A stretch of DNA of 64,000 nucleotides, taken from positions 56,544,001-56,608,000 of the forward strand of contig OZ231127.1 in assembly GCA_965153355.1 (NCBI GenBank), in the 5' to 3' direction. The stretch is from Flaccisagitta enflata. Taxonomy: Eukaryota; Chaetognatha; Sagittoidea; Aphragmophora. Of the stretch, positions 1 through 9,947 are shown in pieces. Under the pieces are notes generated by a model. That model was given only the letters and a program-made list of their open reading frames with translations, made no database searches and was not told the DNA's origin. Position numbers and translations under genes: made by a program. Each line of letters begins with the position of its first letter. The first letter of the stretch is position 1.

Positions 1-153
1 GACTAAGATGTAATTTCGCGTGCAGGGCACACTATACAACCATCGCGCCTTTCATTCCAAATCCTTTGGCGTTTAGGACGGTTTATCCTTTGTCTGTCTT
101 AATGTGTCTTAGTGTCTGTCTGTCAGTCTGCATGTCTGGCTGGCAGGCTGTCG

Positions 154-157
<4 letters not shown>

Positions 158-244
<87 letters not shown>
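158..244. repeat. (CT)n microsatellite
   Basis: About 85 bp of uninterrupted CT. Apart from this and the direct repeat, I see nothing else in 1-800. Confidence 0.97.
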
Positions 245-248
<4 letters not shown>

Positions 249-537
249 TTGTCCACGTGTATTTTTGTAAGGGGATGTGCGTCTGCTTGTGGATCATGAT
301 ATCACAAATTCACATTTCCAATATCTTACTTTGATCATCAAATAAAAATCCAACGCATGTGAAACATAAAGGACACAAATCTGTGAGGGAGGTAAGGCTT
401 AGAGTATGGTTGAGGAGGTAAAGGGTAGGAAATTTACGAAAAAATACAAAAGGAAAAGTACGATGAAGAACTGTCACACACCTCTCGCCCACAACGAAAT
501 ATACCACGCGAATCTGTTCCAACTGAATCCTTACGAT

Positions 538-693
538 CCTTTTCCGCAGCTTTCACATTTGGAAGCAGTGAAACACGGCTGCAGCGTGAAATTTGTTGGT
601 AAACCTACAATGAACATAGACAAATATCAAAAAAACTTTTTGTCGGCTGTCTGTGACCGTTTTCTTTGAATTGTCAATAAGTTTCAATCCTTA
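538..693. repeat. Direct repeat A, copy 1 (156 bp)
   Basis: Nearly identical to 2123-2278; one difference seen (agcagTgaaac versus agcagGgaaac). The two copies flank the terminal cry exon. Copy 1 lies past the stop codon of the gene. Confidence 0.9.
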
Positions 694-820
694 CGATTTT
701 GGGCTAAATAAAAGCTTTGTTTTGATACATATGATCAGTTACTTCGATATTGCAATAAATGAATTCCGTATGAAAAGCGTTGATTCGGGCGGTACAATGC
801 GTTCGCAAATTAAATCACAC

Positions 821-930
821 TCCATTCATTCATTCATCCATTCATTCACTCATTCATTCATTCATTCATTCATTCATTCATTCATTCATTCATTCATTCA
901 ATCATTCATTCATTCCTTCATTATTCCATT
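821..930. repeat. (CATT)n microsatellite
   Basis: About 25 tetramer units with few changes, immediately past the cry stop codon. The first bases of the repeat border the stop. Confidence 0.95.
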
Positions 931-1688
931 TCATTCATCCTCCTTCTTTTTTTCCATTTGTTTCCCTTTTTCTTCCTCGTCAACGGCGGATTTGCTCAAA
1001 GATATGAGAGACTCAACTGCCACCATCGTGTCATCTGCCGGCCCCGCTGTCGTCGTCGTCGTCGTCAACTTCGTTGTCGTTGAGGTTGTCGCCGACGACG
1101 ACGTCATAGCAGCTGCCAACGACTCCGTAGAATCCGTCTTCGCCGTCGTCGTCTTCGTCGACATCGTCGTTGTCAACAGCGTGGAAGAATTGTTTTTCTG
1201 GGCTTCATTGGAGTCTGTATCTGGCTTCTTTCCCGAATTTTCATCAGTCTTTTTGGTCGAAGAATCGTTTGCAGCAGCAGCCTCAGCGGCAGACGCGACT
1301 GGATGATTATGACGATCCAATGATTGTTGCCGCTGTTGTTGTTGTCGTTGTTGACGCTGTTGTTGAAGTTGTTGTTGATTGACAAAGTGAGGGTGCTGAA
1401 GCAGCGCTTGATGCGTGTGAGCGGCGAGTGATTCTGGTTTAAGTTGACTCGGTAAAATGAAAAACGCCGTGGGATGTCCGAGTTGCGACGCCGCGGCCAC
1501 GGCTTGGACGCCGGCGGGCCCATCCGGCATGGCGACGGCGCCATCCGGCGTCGTCGGAGCCACGAGCAAAACCGGAAGCGTCGGTGGAATCTGCGTCGAC
1601 GTGAAGGATTTCGAATGCGGTGCAGAAGAGGATGGTAAAGAAGATGACGGTGCCGATGACAGCGCGGGTGTCTTGAAATTTGTGAATT
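931..1688 (-). CDS. cry: cry terminal exon: low-complexity C-terminal tail
   Basis: A 252-codon open segment ending in TGA at 933-931, with a strong acceptor (TTGTTTTTCTGACAG|AATTC). The tail is rich in Ser, Thr, Ala, Pro and Gln. It has a Gln block (NQQQLQQQRQQRQQQQRQQ), runs of Thr, and an acidic/Lys-rich end (DEEEKGKQMEKKKEDE). Cryptochrome tails are known to be long, disordered and species-specific, so lack of homology is expected. The attachment is inferred from strand, position, acceptor and phase. No polyadenylation signal is visible on this strand downstream. Confidence 0.65.
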
Positions 1689-1707
1689 CTGTCAGAAAAA
1701 CAATTGT

Positions 1708-1790
1708 GCAATCAATCACAAGAACCACATGTTGTTGTTGTTGTTAACCAGCGACAACAACAACATGTGGTTCTTGTGATTGAACACAAG
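1708..1790. repeat. Perfect hairpin of about 28-bp arms in the last cry intron
   Basis: The arm AATCACAAGAACCACATG followed by TTG repeats is mirrored by CAAC repeats followed by CATGTGGTTCTTGTGATT, with a loop of about 10 nt. It sits 20 bp upstream of the terminal-exon acceptor. A third partial copy (CACAAGAACCACAT) follows at 1785. Confidence 0.88.
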
Positions 1791-1868
1791 AACCACATCG
1801 ATGGCAACGATGACTACAACAACAAATTAATACCAAATCAACAACAAAAAAAAAAAAAAAGAAGAAAG

Positions 1869-1869
<1 letters not shown>

Positions 1870-1940
<71 letters not shown>
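1870..1940. repeat. (CAA)n microsatellite
   Basis: CAA triplets with a single CGA interruption, in the last cry intron. Confidence 0.95.
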
Positions 1941-1941
<1 letters not shown>

Positions 1942-2093
1942 TTATCATTTCTCATACTTTGACTAGAATCAGCGCCAGGTGGGTTGCCATGCTTTGAAGA
2001 TCGAGCCGATTTCTGAATAAAGGATTTTTGACGATGAATTTCAGAGAAAACATGTACGCTTTCGGATTTATTTTTTCTGTTTATTTTTTTTAC

Positions 2094-2163
2094 CTCGGTT
2101 TCTTGCTTTTGTTCCTTTTTCTCCTTTTCCGCAGCTTTCACATTTGGAAGCAGGGAAACACGG
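2094..2163 (-). CDS. cry: Candidate linking exon 11 of cry
   Basis: Inferred. Exon 10 ends in phase 0 and the terminal exon needs one incoming base, so an exon of length 3n+1 is required between them. This 70-nt interval has an acceptor (CGCTGCAG|CCG) and a donor (CCGAG|GTAAAA) and stays open, giving a short peptide PCFPASKCESCGKGEKGTK followed by basic residues. It has no homology I recognise. Part of it lies in a 156-bp segment duplicated at 538-693. Another exon, or a different frame, is possible. Confidence 0.35.
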
Positions 2164-2278
2164 CTGCAGCGTGAAATTTGTTGGTAAACCTACAATGAAC
2201 ATAGACAAATATCAAAAAAACTTTTTGTCGGCTGTCTGTGACCGTTTTCTTTGAATTGTCAATAAGTTTCAATCCTTA
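2123..2278. repeat. Direct repeat A, copy 2 (156 bp)
   Basis: Partner of 538-693. It overlaps the acceptor and first half of candidate exon 11. The high identity suggests a recent duplication or a gene-conversion event. Confidence 0.9.
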
Positions 2279-2339
2279 GCAGTCAATCCTTAACTGATTC
2301 TATGTGTGTGGGTTTGTTTGCTTGTATTTGTCCGCGCGC

Positions 2340-2615
<276 letters not shown>

Positions 2616-2629
2616 CCTATCTCGCTTAC

Positions 2630-2798
2630 TAATTTCATCCTCTCCATATTGATTCTGGCTACTTCGGCGTGATTGCACATCGGCGGCGGGTAGTTTTTGC
2701 CGATGATGCATTTGGCGGCCCGTTGGACATCGATCGGCGCCGTCCAAGGCTCGAAGATGTATTTGGCCGGGAAACCTTTCAGTGCCGGCAGATAGTGC
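2630..2798 (-). CDS. cry: cry exon 10 (end of photolyase-homology region)
   Basis: Encodes [20 protein letters not shown], then the [20 protein letters not shown] helix region up to ERMKL. GFPAKYI..PW and the YP.P...H motif close the FAD domain. Acceptor TTTTTTAG|GCACTA. The best donor is ATTA|GTAAGCG, 17 bp before a 272-bp (CA)n run in the sense direction. The ERMK helix normally continues a few residues into the coiled region of family members, so the donor choice is reasonable but not proven. Confidence 0.9.
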
Positions 2799-3012
2799 CT
2801 AAAAAAGAAAGAAAAAAAAAAACAAGAAACCAAACATGGTTTTTGATAGTTTTTTTTCCGCAGTGCAACAAGACTATGAAATAAAGATCAAATTCTGAAA
2901 GAAGGATCGATGAAAATCTTTTTACCGGATTACCAATAAAGGCGGCTAATCGCCGACTGGAAAAAAGTCGTAAATTGGTGTGTCTTTTTTTCAGTGCATG
3001 TTTCTCTGTGTG

Positions 3013-3017
<5 letters not shown>

Positions 3018-3097
<80 letters not shown>

Positions 3098-3211
3098 ATG
3101 TGTGAGTGTGTATGTGTATGTGTGTGTGTGCCTGTGAGTGTGCGTGCATGTGTGTGCGTGCATGCGTGTCTGTGCCTGTGAATGTGTGTGTGTGTGTGTG
3201 GGTGTGTTTCT

Positions 3212-3296
<85 letters not shown>

Positions 3297-3351
3297 TCTC
3301 TCTCTCTCTCTCCGTCTCCCTCTCTCCGTCTCCCTCTCTCCGTCTCCCTCT

Positions 3352-3432
<81 letters not shown>
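3018..3432. repeat. Compound (CT)n-(GT)n-(CT)n array in cry intron 9
   Basis: (CT)n 3018-3094, imperfect (GT)n 3095-3210, and (CT)n 3216-3432 with a CTCCGTCTCC subrepeat in the middle (about 3310-3355). Confidence 0.95.
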
Positions 3433-3434
<2 letters not shown>

Positions 3435-4818
3435 AATACAATATCAAAGCTAGCGTCATAAAACTTATGGTCAATTTGCCTAACATCTTTAGTATATCCT
3501 ATTGTTACATAAGGCTAAAAAATGGGATCTATGAAAAATATCATTTTTTTCAAAAATGCGAGAAGATAAAAAAAGATTCAAAAATTCATAATGCCAAAAC
3601 TAACGATTGTAGAGACTTCTGGTTGGCGCCATTTGAAAGAGAAAAATAAGCTCTTTCTTAGCTGTGAGTATCCAAAAATGTATCATCCCAGCCCAAAAAC
3701 TGCACAACTTTCAAAAATTGCCGCAAACCGAAAATAGAAAAATCTATTTCTCCCCTACGTTTCAAAAAGTCGAATTACGTAATTCGACTTTTTTCCAATT
3801 AGTCGAGTCTTACTCTTAGCCAATTTTTGCCCCGGTCTTGCCTCCCATTTTATTTCCCTGTTGATCACCCTTAGAGACACATCACTATGTTTTTTCTATC
3901 AATCATTACATCTTGACCTTTTTTGCAATATTTCAGCTTTCCTTTTGGGCTATTTGGGCCAACTTTCCTGAGGTGGTCTAGCTCGGGGGGCTATAGAGTG
4001 GCCACAAAGATTGTTTTTCATCTGTAGACACATTCTTCACGTGAAAAACCAGCGGCCAGCTCTAGGTGAGGATGTGAGGTCATTAACTATCTTCCAAATA
4101 AAAATCTTTTGAACAATTACTCCTAAACGATTCATCCAATTTCATAAAAAATTAGTGACCAAATTGAAGCCCTTCAAATTTCGGAGCTAGTCGTGCAAAC
4201 CGCATCGCTCTCTAGCTTAATTGGGTGAGAAGATACTTCACTTAAAATAAAAAGACTTCCCCTTGCAAGATTCTTGATTTGACTTCTTTAAGGGTGGTCG
4301 TTTCTTTTCAAACAACCATAAATTGTTTTTTTTTGGTAAATCAACAAAAAATTAGTGACCAGAATGTAGAGTTTTTCAAGGGGCATCTCATCCTTCTCTG
4401 GCCCAACTAAATAGGTCAAGCCGTTTTAAAGTTGCGGTCAGTCAAAGATAGAAAAGGGATAAATATGTGATCGTGCAAAAAACTTGGAATGCTTTCACTC
4501 TAAGAGTGCCTATAGAGGCAAACAAAAAATCACCTCCCCGGCGAGTGGTGGCCGAAATTAGGTCGAGATAAGCCCACATTAAAAATTGATTGCTTGGCAA
4601 TTAAATGATATAGGTTTTTTTAGTTAAGGAATAAAACATATTCAGAAGTTGAGTTTTGGAAGATAGTAAAGACCCAAAAGTTGAATAAATTGTGGGACAC
4701 GTATTATTATCTATTTAGGGCGGTATTTATCATTCTACCGACAATCATGTTCAGCAATAGGTTTTGACAACAGTACTTGACTGGGTTGGATAATGGATAA
4801 TGATTTTGTAATCCGTAC
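3433..4818. other. Rest of cry intron 9
   Basis: AT-rich single-copy-looking DNA with a 30-bp perfect palindrome at 3764-3793 and the phrase AAAAAATTAGTGACCA repeated at about 4147 and 4348. No coding signal seen on either strand. Confidence 0.6.
3764..3793. repeat. 30-bp perfect palindrome
   Basis: AAAAAGTCGAATTAC is followed directly by its reverse complement, centred on TACGTA, with no loop. Confidence 0.93.
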
Positions 4819-4970
4819 CTTACGAAGTCACCATTTGGATCACATCGTTTGCCAAAGCCAACTGGACAATAACAGTGAAAGAATTGCTGAAAAAATGAAG
4901 AGCAAGACATCCACATCCATGAGCCGGCGTTGACCGACCAATCGGCATCCAACATGTATTCGTCAAAAAC
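4819..4970 (-). CDS. cry: cry exon 9 (FAD-binding domain, type II signature)
   Basis: Encodes [20 protein letters not shown], then [19 protein letters not shown] and [11 protein letters not shown]. This is the best class marker in the gene: the Asn in DWSVNAG and the HCYCPVGFG loop fit type II cryptochromes, and the tryptophans of the electron-transfer chain are retained. Acceptor AACAACAG|GTTTTT, donor GTAAG|GTACGG. Confidence 0.94.
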
Positions 4971-5085
4971 CTGTTGTTAAAAAAATAAAGAAAAGATTGT
5001 TTCAAAGCTACTGAAACAGCAAAAGTATCTAGAGCGGACAAGTCATGGCTGAAAAACGATAACTCGCACAAGAAGAGGAGGCAGA

Positions 5086-5350
5086 AGAGGAGGAAGAAGC
5101 TAGAAGAAAAGAAGAAAAAGAAGAAAAAGAAGAAAAAGAAGAAAAAGAAGAAAAAGAAGAAGAAGAAGAAGAAGAAGAAGAAGAAGAAGAAGAAGAAGAA
5201 GAAGAAGAAGAGGAAGAACAAGAAGAAGAAGAACAAGAAGAAGAACAAGAAGAACAAGAACAAGAAGAGGAAGAAGAAGAAAAAAAGCAGAGGTAGAAGC
5301 ACCTCAAGCAATAGAAGAAGAAGATGAAGAGGGTGGAGAAGAAGAAGAAG
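5086..5350. repeat. (AAG)n polypurine tract in cry intron 8
   Basis: About 260 bp of GAA/AAG with a few GAGGA and GAACA interruptions, purine only on the plus strand. A separate (CAA)n run follows at 5416-5490. Confidence 0.95.
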
Positions 5351-5533
5351 AACAACAAAACAACAATGGTAGTTGCCGTTACAACTTCAATCAAGAGTGG
5401 AAAAAGACCACATACAAAAACAACAACAACAACAACAACAACAAAAACTAAACCAACAACAACAACAACAAAAACAACAACAATCAGAATCGGCACAGAG
5501 CAGAACCAACAAAGAATCTTTTTAATTGGTTAC

Positions 5534-5664
5534 CTTCATGCCTTCTTCCCAAGAAAGCCACAGATTTCCTCTCGTCAAGAAGCAGCCAATCGCGTGGCGG
5601 GCTAAATGATGGACCCAGCCTTCCCGCTTCAGCTGACACATAATTGCGTCGATCCATGGGAAAC
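5534..5664 (-). CDS. cry: cry exon 8 (FAD-binding domain, HHLARHA)
   Basis: Encodes [20 protein letters not shown], then [20 protein letters not shown] and [14 protein letters not shown] and CFLTRG are near-invariant FAD-contact motifs. Acceptor AAAAAG|GTTTCC, donor ATGAAG|GTAACC. 131 nt. The downstream intron 8 carries long (AAG)n and (CAA)n runs. Confidence 0.93.
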
Positions 5665-6047
5665 CTTTTTAGTATATTTTGAAATAAAGCAGCACAAATA
5701 ACTGAACGGTCAGAGTTCCATCGAGCAAAGACAACATCAGATACTAAGCGAATTAAAAAAAAAGCCGCACCCTATTGCAGGTGAGTGAAAGAGACATAAA
5801 AAATCATTACAAAATCTTTTTGTTCAACTGATTTAAAAGATTTTCAAATTATCTTTCATTCTAGATCAATCCCAGGTCTGTACAGTCTATGGACAAAACG
5901 AGGAAAGTAGATTTTGCTGATCACCGGTATGATACTTAGGCGTAGTTGATTATGAAATGTAGGTTTGTAATTACCTTATAGAAAATTACTAAGGACTGAA
6001 TGAAACTTACCGAAGAACGATTACTACCTGTAGTAATCATTCAAAAT

Positions 6048-6190
6048 ATAGGTTTGTAATTACCTCGTAGAAAATTACTTAGGACTGACAGAAACTAACG
6101 GGAAAACGATTACTACCTGTAGTAATTGTTCTTGCGTTAGTTTCTTTCAGTCCTCAGTCATTTTCTGTGAGGTAATTACAAGCCTACATT
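6048..6190. repeat. Palindromic repeat (about 70-bp arms)
   Basis: GGTTTGTAATTACCTCGTAG through to GATTACTACCTGTAGTAAT is mirrored by TAGTTTCTTTCAGTCC through to GAGGTAATTACAAGCC. A second partial left arm occurs at 5963-6040. Confidence 0.85.
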
Positions 6191-6210
6191 TTAAACATCT
6201 AAAAAGATCT

Positions 6211-6920
6211 TGATCTGCAGTTTTTGCATGCAAAATTTCATGCTGTTGGGATGATTTTTGAAGACATTGTATGGTTTTGAAGTCTGTATGTGGTTTTAGA
6301 GTTTGACAGTGGAAAAAAAAAGGAGACACAATCCTGTGATCAAGGATTGTTCAATAACTAAAAAAGACAAATGATTAAAATCCATGATGGTTTTGAAGAG
6401 TTTTAAAAACTCAAATCTGGCTCTCATCATTTTGGACAAACCAATTTTGAATTGATAAAGCTTCCAAATGAATTGGAATCATGAATTCTGTTTGGTTCCA
6501 TCTTGTAGAAAATTCAAAATACTTCATTTTTACCATTAATTTTGTCCCATTTATTTGATTACTTTCATTCTGCAGAATCTTTATGACAAAAACTGCCTTG
6601 TTGTCAGGCCCCTAAATCTCTTTACTTTGGCAATCAAGAAAATGGGCGTTGAACGTCAATTCTATGTCATTTGAAAATGACATCAGCTACAAATTTCTGC
6701 TTAGTGTAGATTTGCAGAGTTCTTGAAGTTGAAGTTCTTTAAAATGCTCATGGATTTTAAGTATTCAGTGTACATGGTTTCCCATTCATAAGGAAAAACA
6801 GTGCGTCTTTTTTGAAATTTTTGCCACTGTTATTCTAAAAGCACATACAGACTTCAAAACTATATGATGGCTTCAAAATTTATCCCAACAGCATGAAATT
6901 TTGCATGCAGATCTTCTTTC
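6211..6920. mobile_element. Nested foldbacks: palindrome interrupted at its centre
   Basis: The outer arms (6211-6300 and 6833-6920) both carry GCATGCAAAATTTCATGCTG in opposite orientation. Between them is a second element, 6303-6832, with ends of the ACAGTGG type (TTGACAGTGG at the left, GCCACTGTTA at the right), a relative of 55183-55776. So one element inserted almost exactly into the loop of another. Confidence 0.78.
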
Positions 6921-7268
6921 AGAAGTTCGAAAAAATTATTAATAGCTGAGATATATCGTTTTAGAATACTTCAAAACGCGTGAAACGCCCCGTAGAGCTT
7001 GTCAAAATGAACCTCTATTTTAGAAAAATGCTCATTTTTCAAAAGGATTGGAAAACTGAAAATGACAATGTTTTCACTTTTTTTTTATGCCATTAATTCC
7101 TAAACAAATAAAGCTAGAAATGCCAGATTGGGGCCAAATGAAAGTTCTCTTTGAAAGCTTTTTCTTAATTATTTTGAAATTCAATAAGACAAATTATCAT
7201 CTAAAAGTGTGGCTTTTTTATTGATTCGCGTAGCAGAGGATTAAGATTTAGGCTGGTTTGTTGCATAC

Positions 7269-7446
7269 CAGTCATGCCTTCGGCCCATTTGGCGAGTGCC
7301 TTAGGGTTATCATCCCAAGGAATTTTAATGCAGATGTCGTTTCCTTTCATGCGGTCAAAGTTGGGATTCCGCGTCGCCGCCACGTAAAAGAATTCTCGCC
7401 ACAACAGTTGACCGAACAAAGTGATCGGCGCTTTCTCCTTTTTCAC
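7269..7446 (-). CDS. cry: cry exon 7 (FAD-binding domain, LLWREFFY)
   Basis: Encodes [20 protein letters not shown], then [10 protein letters not shown] and [10 protein letters not shown]. The WREFFY tryptophan region and the IPW..NP loop are hallmarks of the FAD pocket. Acceptor ATTCCAG|GTGAAA, donor GACTG|GTATGC. 178 nt, leaving one base. A foldback element of the GCCGCAC family ends about 50 bp past the donor. Confidence 0.93.
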
Positions 7447-7537
7447 CTGGAATAGATATTGTTTACGACATGGTTAACGACATTGTTAACGACATTGTTA
7501 ACCGTTACACTTTGCTTTTACGCACTCGCCAGTAAAA

Positions 7538-7580
7538 CAAGGCCGGATACAAGGCAACCCTAGTCGCGTGCGGGTAGGAC
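7538..7580 (-). repeat. Structured (GTCY)n repeat, 3' end fragment
   Basis: AACAAGGCCGGATACAAGGC followed by AGTCGCGTGCGGGT is the reverse complement of the family's 3' end. The adjoining element at 7594 is in the other orientation. Confidence 0.75.
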
Positions 7581-7593
7581 ACGGTTTTTTTTT

Positions 7594-7745
7594 AGTTGCG
7601 GCCACGCAACTCTATAAGAGGCTTTGTCCGTCCGTTGGTCGGTCCGTTGGTCCATTGGTCTGTGGTGATTGAGTTGCAAAGTGTGAAAACGCGCATTTCT
7701 GCCCCAGCCGACCCATCCGCAACTGGTATTGGCTGTGTATCGTGC
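7594..7745 (+). mobile_element. Structured (GTCY)n repeat copy
   Basis: 5' hairpin AGTTGCG-GCCA-CGCAACT, then CTCTATAAGAGGC, a GGTC/CCGT tetramer core, and the 3' arm ATCCGCAACT (7715-7724) complementary to the 5' arm. Truncated in the final hairpin. Lies in cry intron 6. Confidence 0.85.
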
Positions 7746-7874
7746 GCGCGACTATGACCCGCTCTGTCCGTTGGTCGGTCGGTCTCTCGGTCCGTCACAC
7801 TTTGCTTTCGTTAGCTTTTTTTTCGTTTTACGCTATTTTAAGTCATTTTAAGTTATTTCAAGACAATTTACATT

Positions 7875-7945
7875 TAGTATTTTGGTCTTTTAGTCTTTTA
7901 GTCTTTTAGTCTTTTAGTCTTTTAGTCTTTTAGTCATTTAGTCTT
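7875..7945. repeat. 8-bp tandem repeat (GTCTTTTA)n
   Basis: About eight units. It is followed by the fragment CCGCACGCGACTGTAAGGTG (7958), which also occurs inverted at 61040 beside a related AGACTAAA array, so array and end belong to one subfamily. Confidence 0.88.
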
Positions 7946-7999
7946 TTAGTCTTAACAACCGCACGCGACTGTAAGGTGTTGGTCTTGTTATACGAGATT

Positions 8000-9700
8000 T
8001 TCACTGCCACAGTCAATTTTTCACTGGGTAGATAAATTGACTAGACATTTCATTGAGCTACTCAGAATGTGTGAATGTGTTCTTTCGTTGAGAATATGCA
8101 TGGAAATATGATAGGGATGAGTTTTATAGTGTAAAAAGTATCAATATGCGGTTAAAGATAAAACTTTTCTGAAGAAAATTATCTTTTGTCACTTGACTCG
8201 CCTCACGGAAAACTCTTAATTTGCATAGAAAATGACTTTTTCAAAAAAATCTCCCTCTTCTAAAAACATGTAAGAAGGAAGCCATGTTCTTGGAAATGCA
8301 AAAAAAAAATCGTTTTGAGGCAGATTAGGAATTTTCTGCAGATCCTCCTCTCAATTTTTATCACTCAATTTTCGTATCTCTGCCACAAATCTGGGTTGTA
8401 AGAGCGCATTGATGTGATCACTGCTCAGAATTAGCAGAGGAAAGCGATACTTTGAAGGGATATCCCAGGATTAGTGCAAAAATATGTCTGGCAAAAATAT
8501 CGCGCGATCGCGCCGAGCGTGTCGTTGGCAGGAGCAGTGCTGGAGAAGGTCACTAGGGCATTAGGGCAGGAGCAATATGCTCAAAAAGCTCGTAAACGCC
8601 GAAAAGGTAAAAAGGGGACTTACGCGCTTAAAAATCCGCTGTTGACAGATGCCACACCTCGTTCCTTTCAGCCGGATTTCTAGCGCAAGTGGAAATATAT
8701 ATAATCAGGCCTTTTTTAAAGAGCGGGCCCGCACTTTGGCTGTCGGGCCCGCACTTTTTGCGGTTGGCCCGCTCTCATTTCTCTATCTGTTTTGTACCCA
8801 ACTTTTCTCTCTGGAACTATTTTGATGACGGCATTGTATGCAATAATTCATAAATTTTCAAATTATAAAACAGAATGCTACTGAATATTCTCTCCTTTGA
8901 GACATTCAAAGCTTACACCTAGGGTAGCATGTCATATAAAGAAATCTTTTTTTTTTAAATTAGGAGTTTTAAAAGACAACAATTTTTTTGGCTGCTGTAA
9001 GTCTTAAGTCGACTCGCGACTTTCTATTGATATGATGGCAATCTGCAAATCTTAAAAGTTCTTTTTTTGTTTTCATGTTTCCATAGCGCCATGGAGCACC
9101 ATCTGATTTAAACAGTGCGCTTTATCTTGCGAAGAATAACTGTTGCAGTGATCATTATGTAACATCATTTTCACAGTACTAAATGGAACTTACAGTCTTT
9201 AGTTACTAAGGCTACTCTTCTTTCCTTTACTTTTTTACCCTCACTCTCCAAGAAACCCATGATAGCAATGTTTGTTTCAAATTTGAAATGGTTAGATCTT
9301 AACGGGATATGCAAGGAGACTTTTGGCAAATTTTTTTACATGATACATGCCACCCAAAGTAAAAAAATGCAATAGGGAAACCGAGAATCGGGCTCGCCGT
9401 ATTATTGTCGGCCCGCTAAAATTTTAAGGAACGGACCCGATTGGTCCGCTCAAAAAAATGGCTAAGAAAATATATATTCGTTGAAAATATATATTTGTTT
9501 TGCACGCTTTATTTTTTTTTGTGTTGTGAAAAGAAAATTTGTCAGCAGGCAGGAATGTATATTGTATATTGCTATGTAAATGGAAATTTATTCATAGTTT
9601 CAGATATATTGATTACTACCGCTGTGGAATTTTCAAATCCGGCCTAACATCAACTAGAATAAAAAGACGTACATACCAGTTTTACTACCATTGCTTCCTG
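8000..9700. other. Part of cry intron 6 with little recognisable structure
   Basis: Mostly AT-rich. 8515-8600 shares GGAGCAGTGCTGGAGAAGGT with the 3' region of the (GTCY)n family at 63365. The words GGGCCCGCAC and GGCCCGCT recur at 8735-8770 and 9400-9450. A short open frame at 8474-8683 is not convincing as a gene. Confidence 0.5.
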
Positions 9701-9709
9701 AAAGAAAAA

Positions 9710-9884
9710 GTTGATCCCGACAATAACGGATGTCAAGGGAGAAATAAATCTTATTTGTTTTGGGCGGATTTCTGTTATTGTCATCATACAAAATAGGAAG
9801 AAATGTTCTGAGAGAACTAAGAGTTCCTGTCTGTTATAGGCGAATTTCCGTTACTCTTTGGACCGTTATAGCGGGGTGTAACTG
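9710..9884. mobile_element. pogo/Tc-like MITE fragment
   Basis: Contains GTTATAGGCGAATTTCCGTTA and ends GCGGGGTGTAACTG next to TA, matching the right end of the element at 21654-21898. The left end is degenerate. Confidence 0.45.
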
Positions 9885-9947
9885 TATTACATAGGTACAT
9901 AGGTACATAGGTATTGGTATTACATACTACGCAAATAAAAAAAAGCC

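Larger units (their letters stand above)
5757..7219 (-). mobile_element. GCCGCAC-family foldback element, copy 2, in cry intron 7
   Basis: The left end AAAAAGCCGCACCCTATTG and the right end AAAAGTGTGGCTTTTTTA match, in reverse, the two ends of the copy at 9948-10914. The arms 5757-5885 and 6955-7219 align with 10636-10914 and 9948-10000 in opposite orientation. The middle is split by about 1 kb of other repeats. No coding sequence is seen in it. It ends 50 bp from the exon 7 donor. Confidence 0.75.

Noticed and set aside
66-299. Ser-Leu and Arg-Glu open frames over (CT)n
   Set aside because: Dinucleotide repeats are stop-free in all frames. The same applies to similar frames at 2975, 3106, 11694, 33389, 34029, 44703, 51905 and 55828.
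8474-8683. 69-codon basic peptide
   Set aside because: Overlaps a fragment of the (GTCY)n repeat family; no homology recognised.
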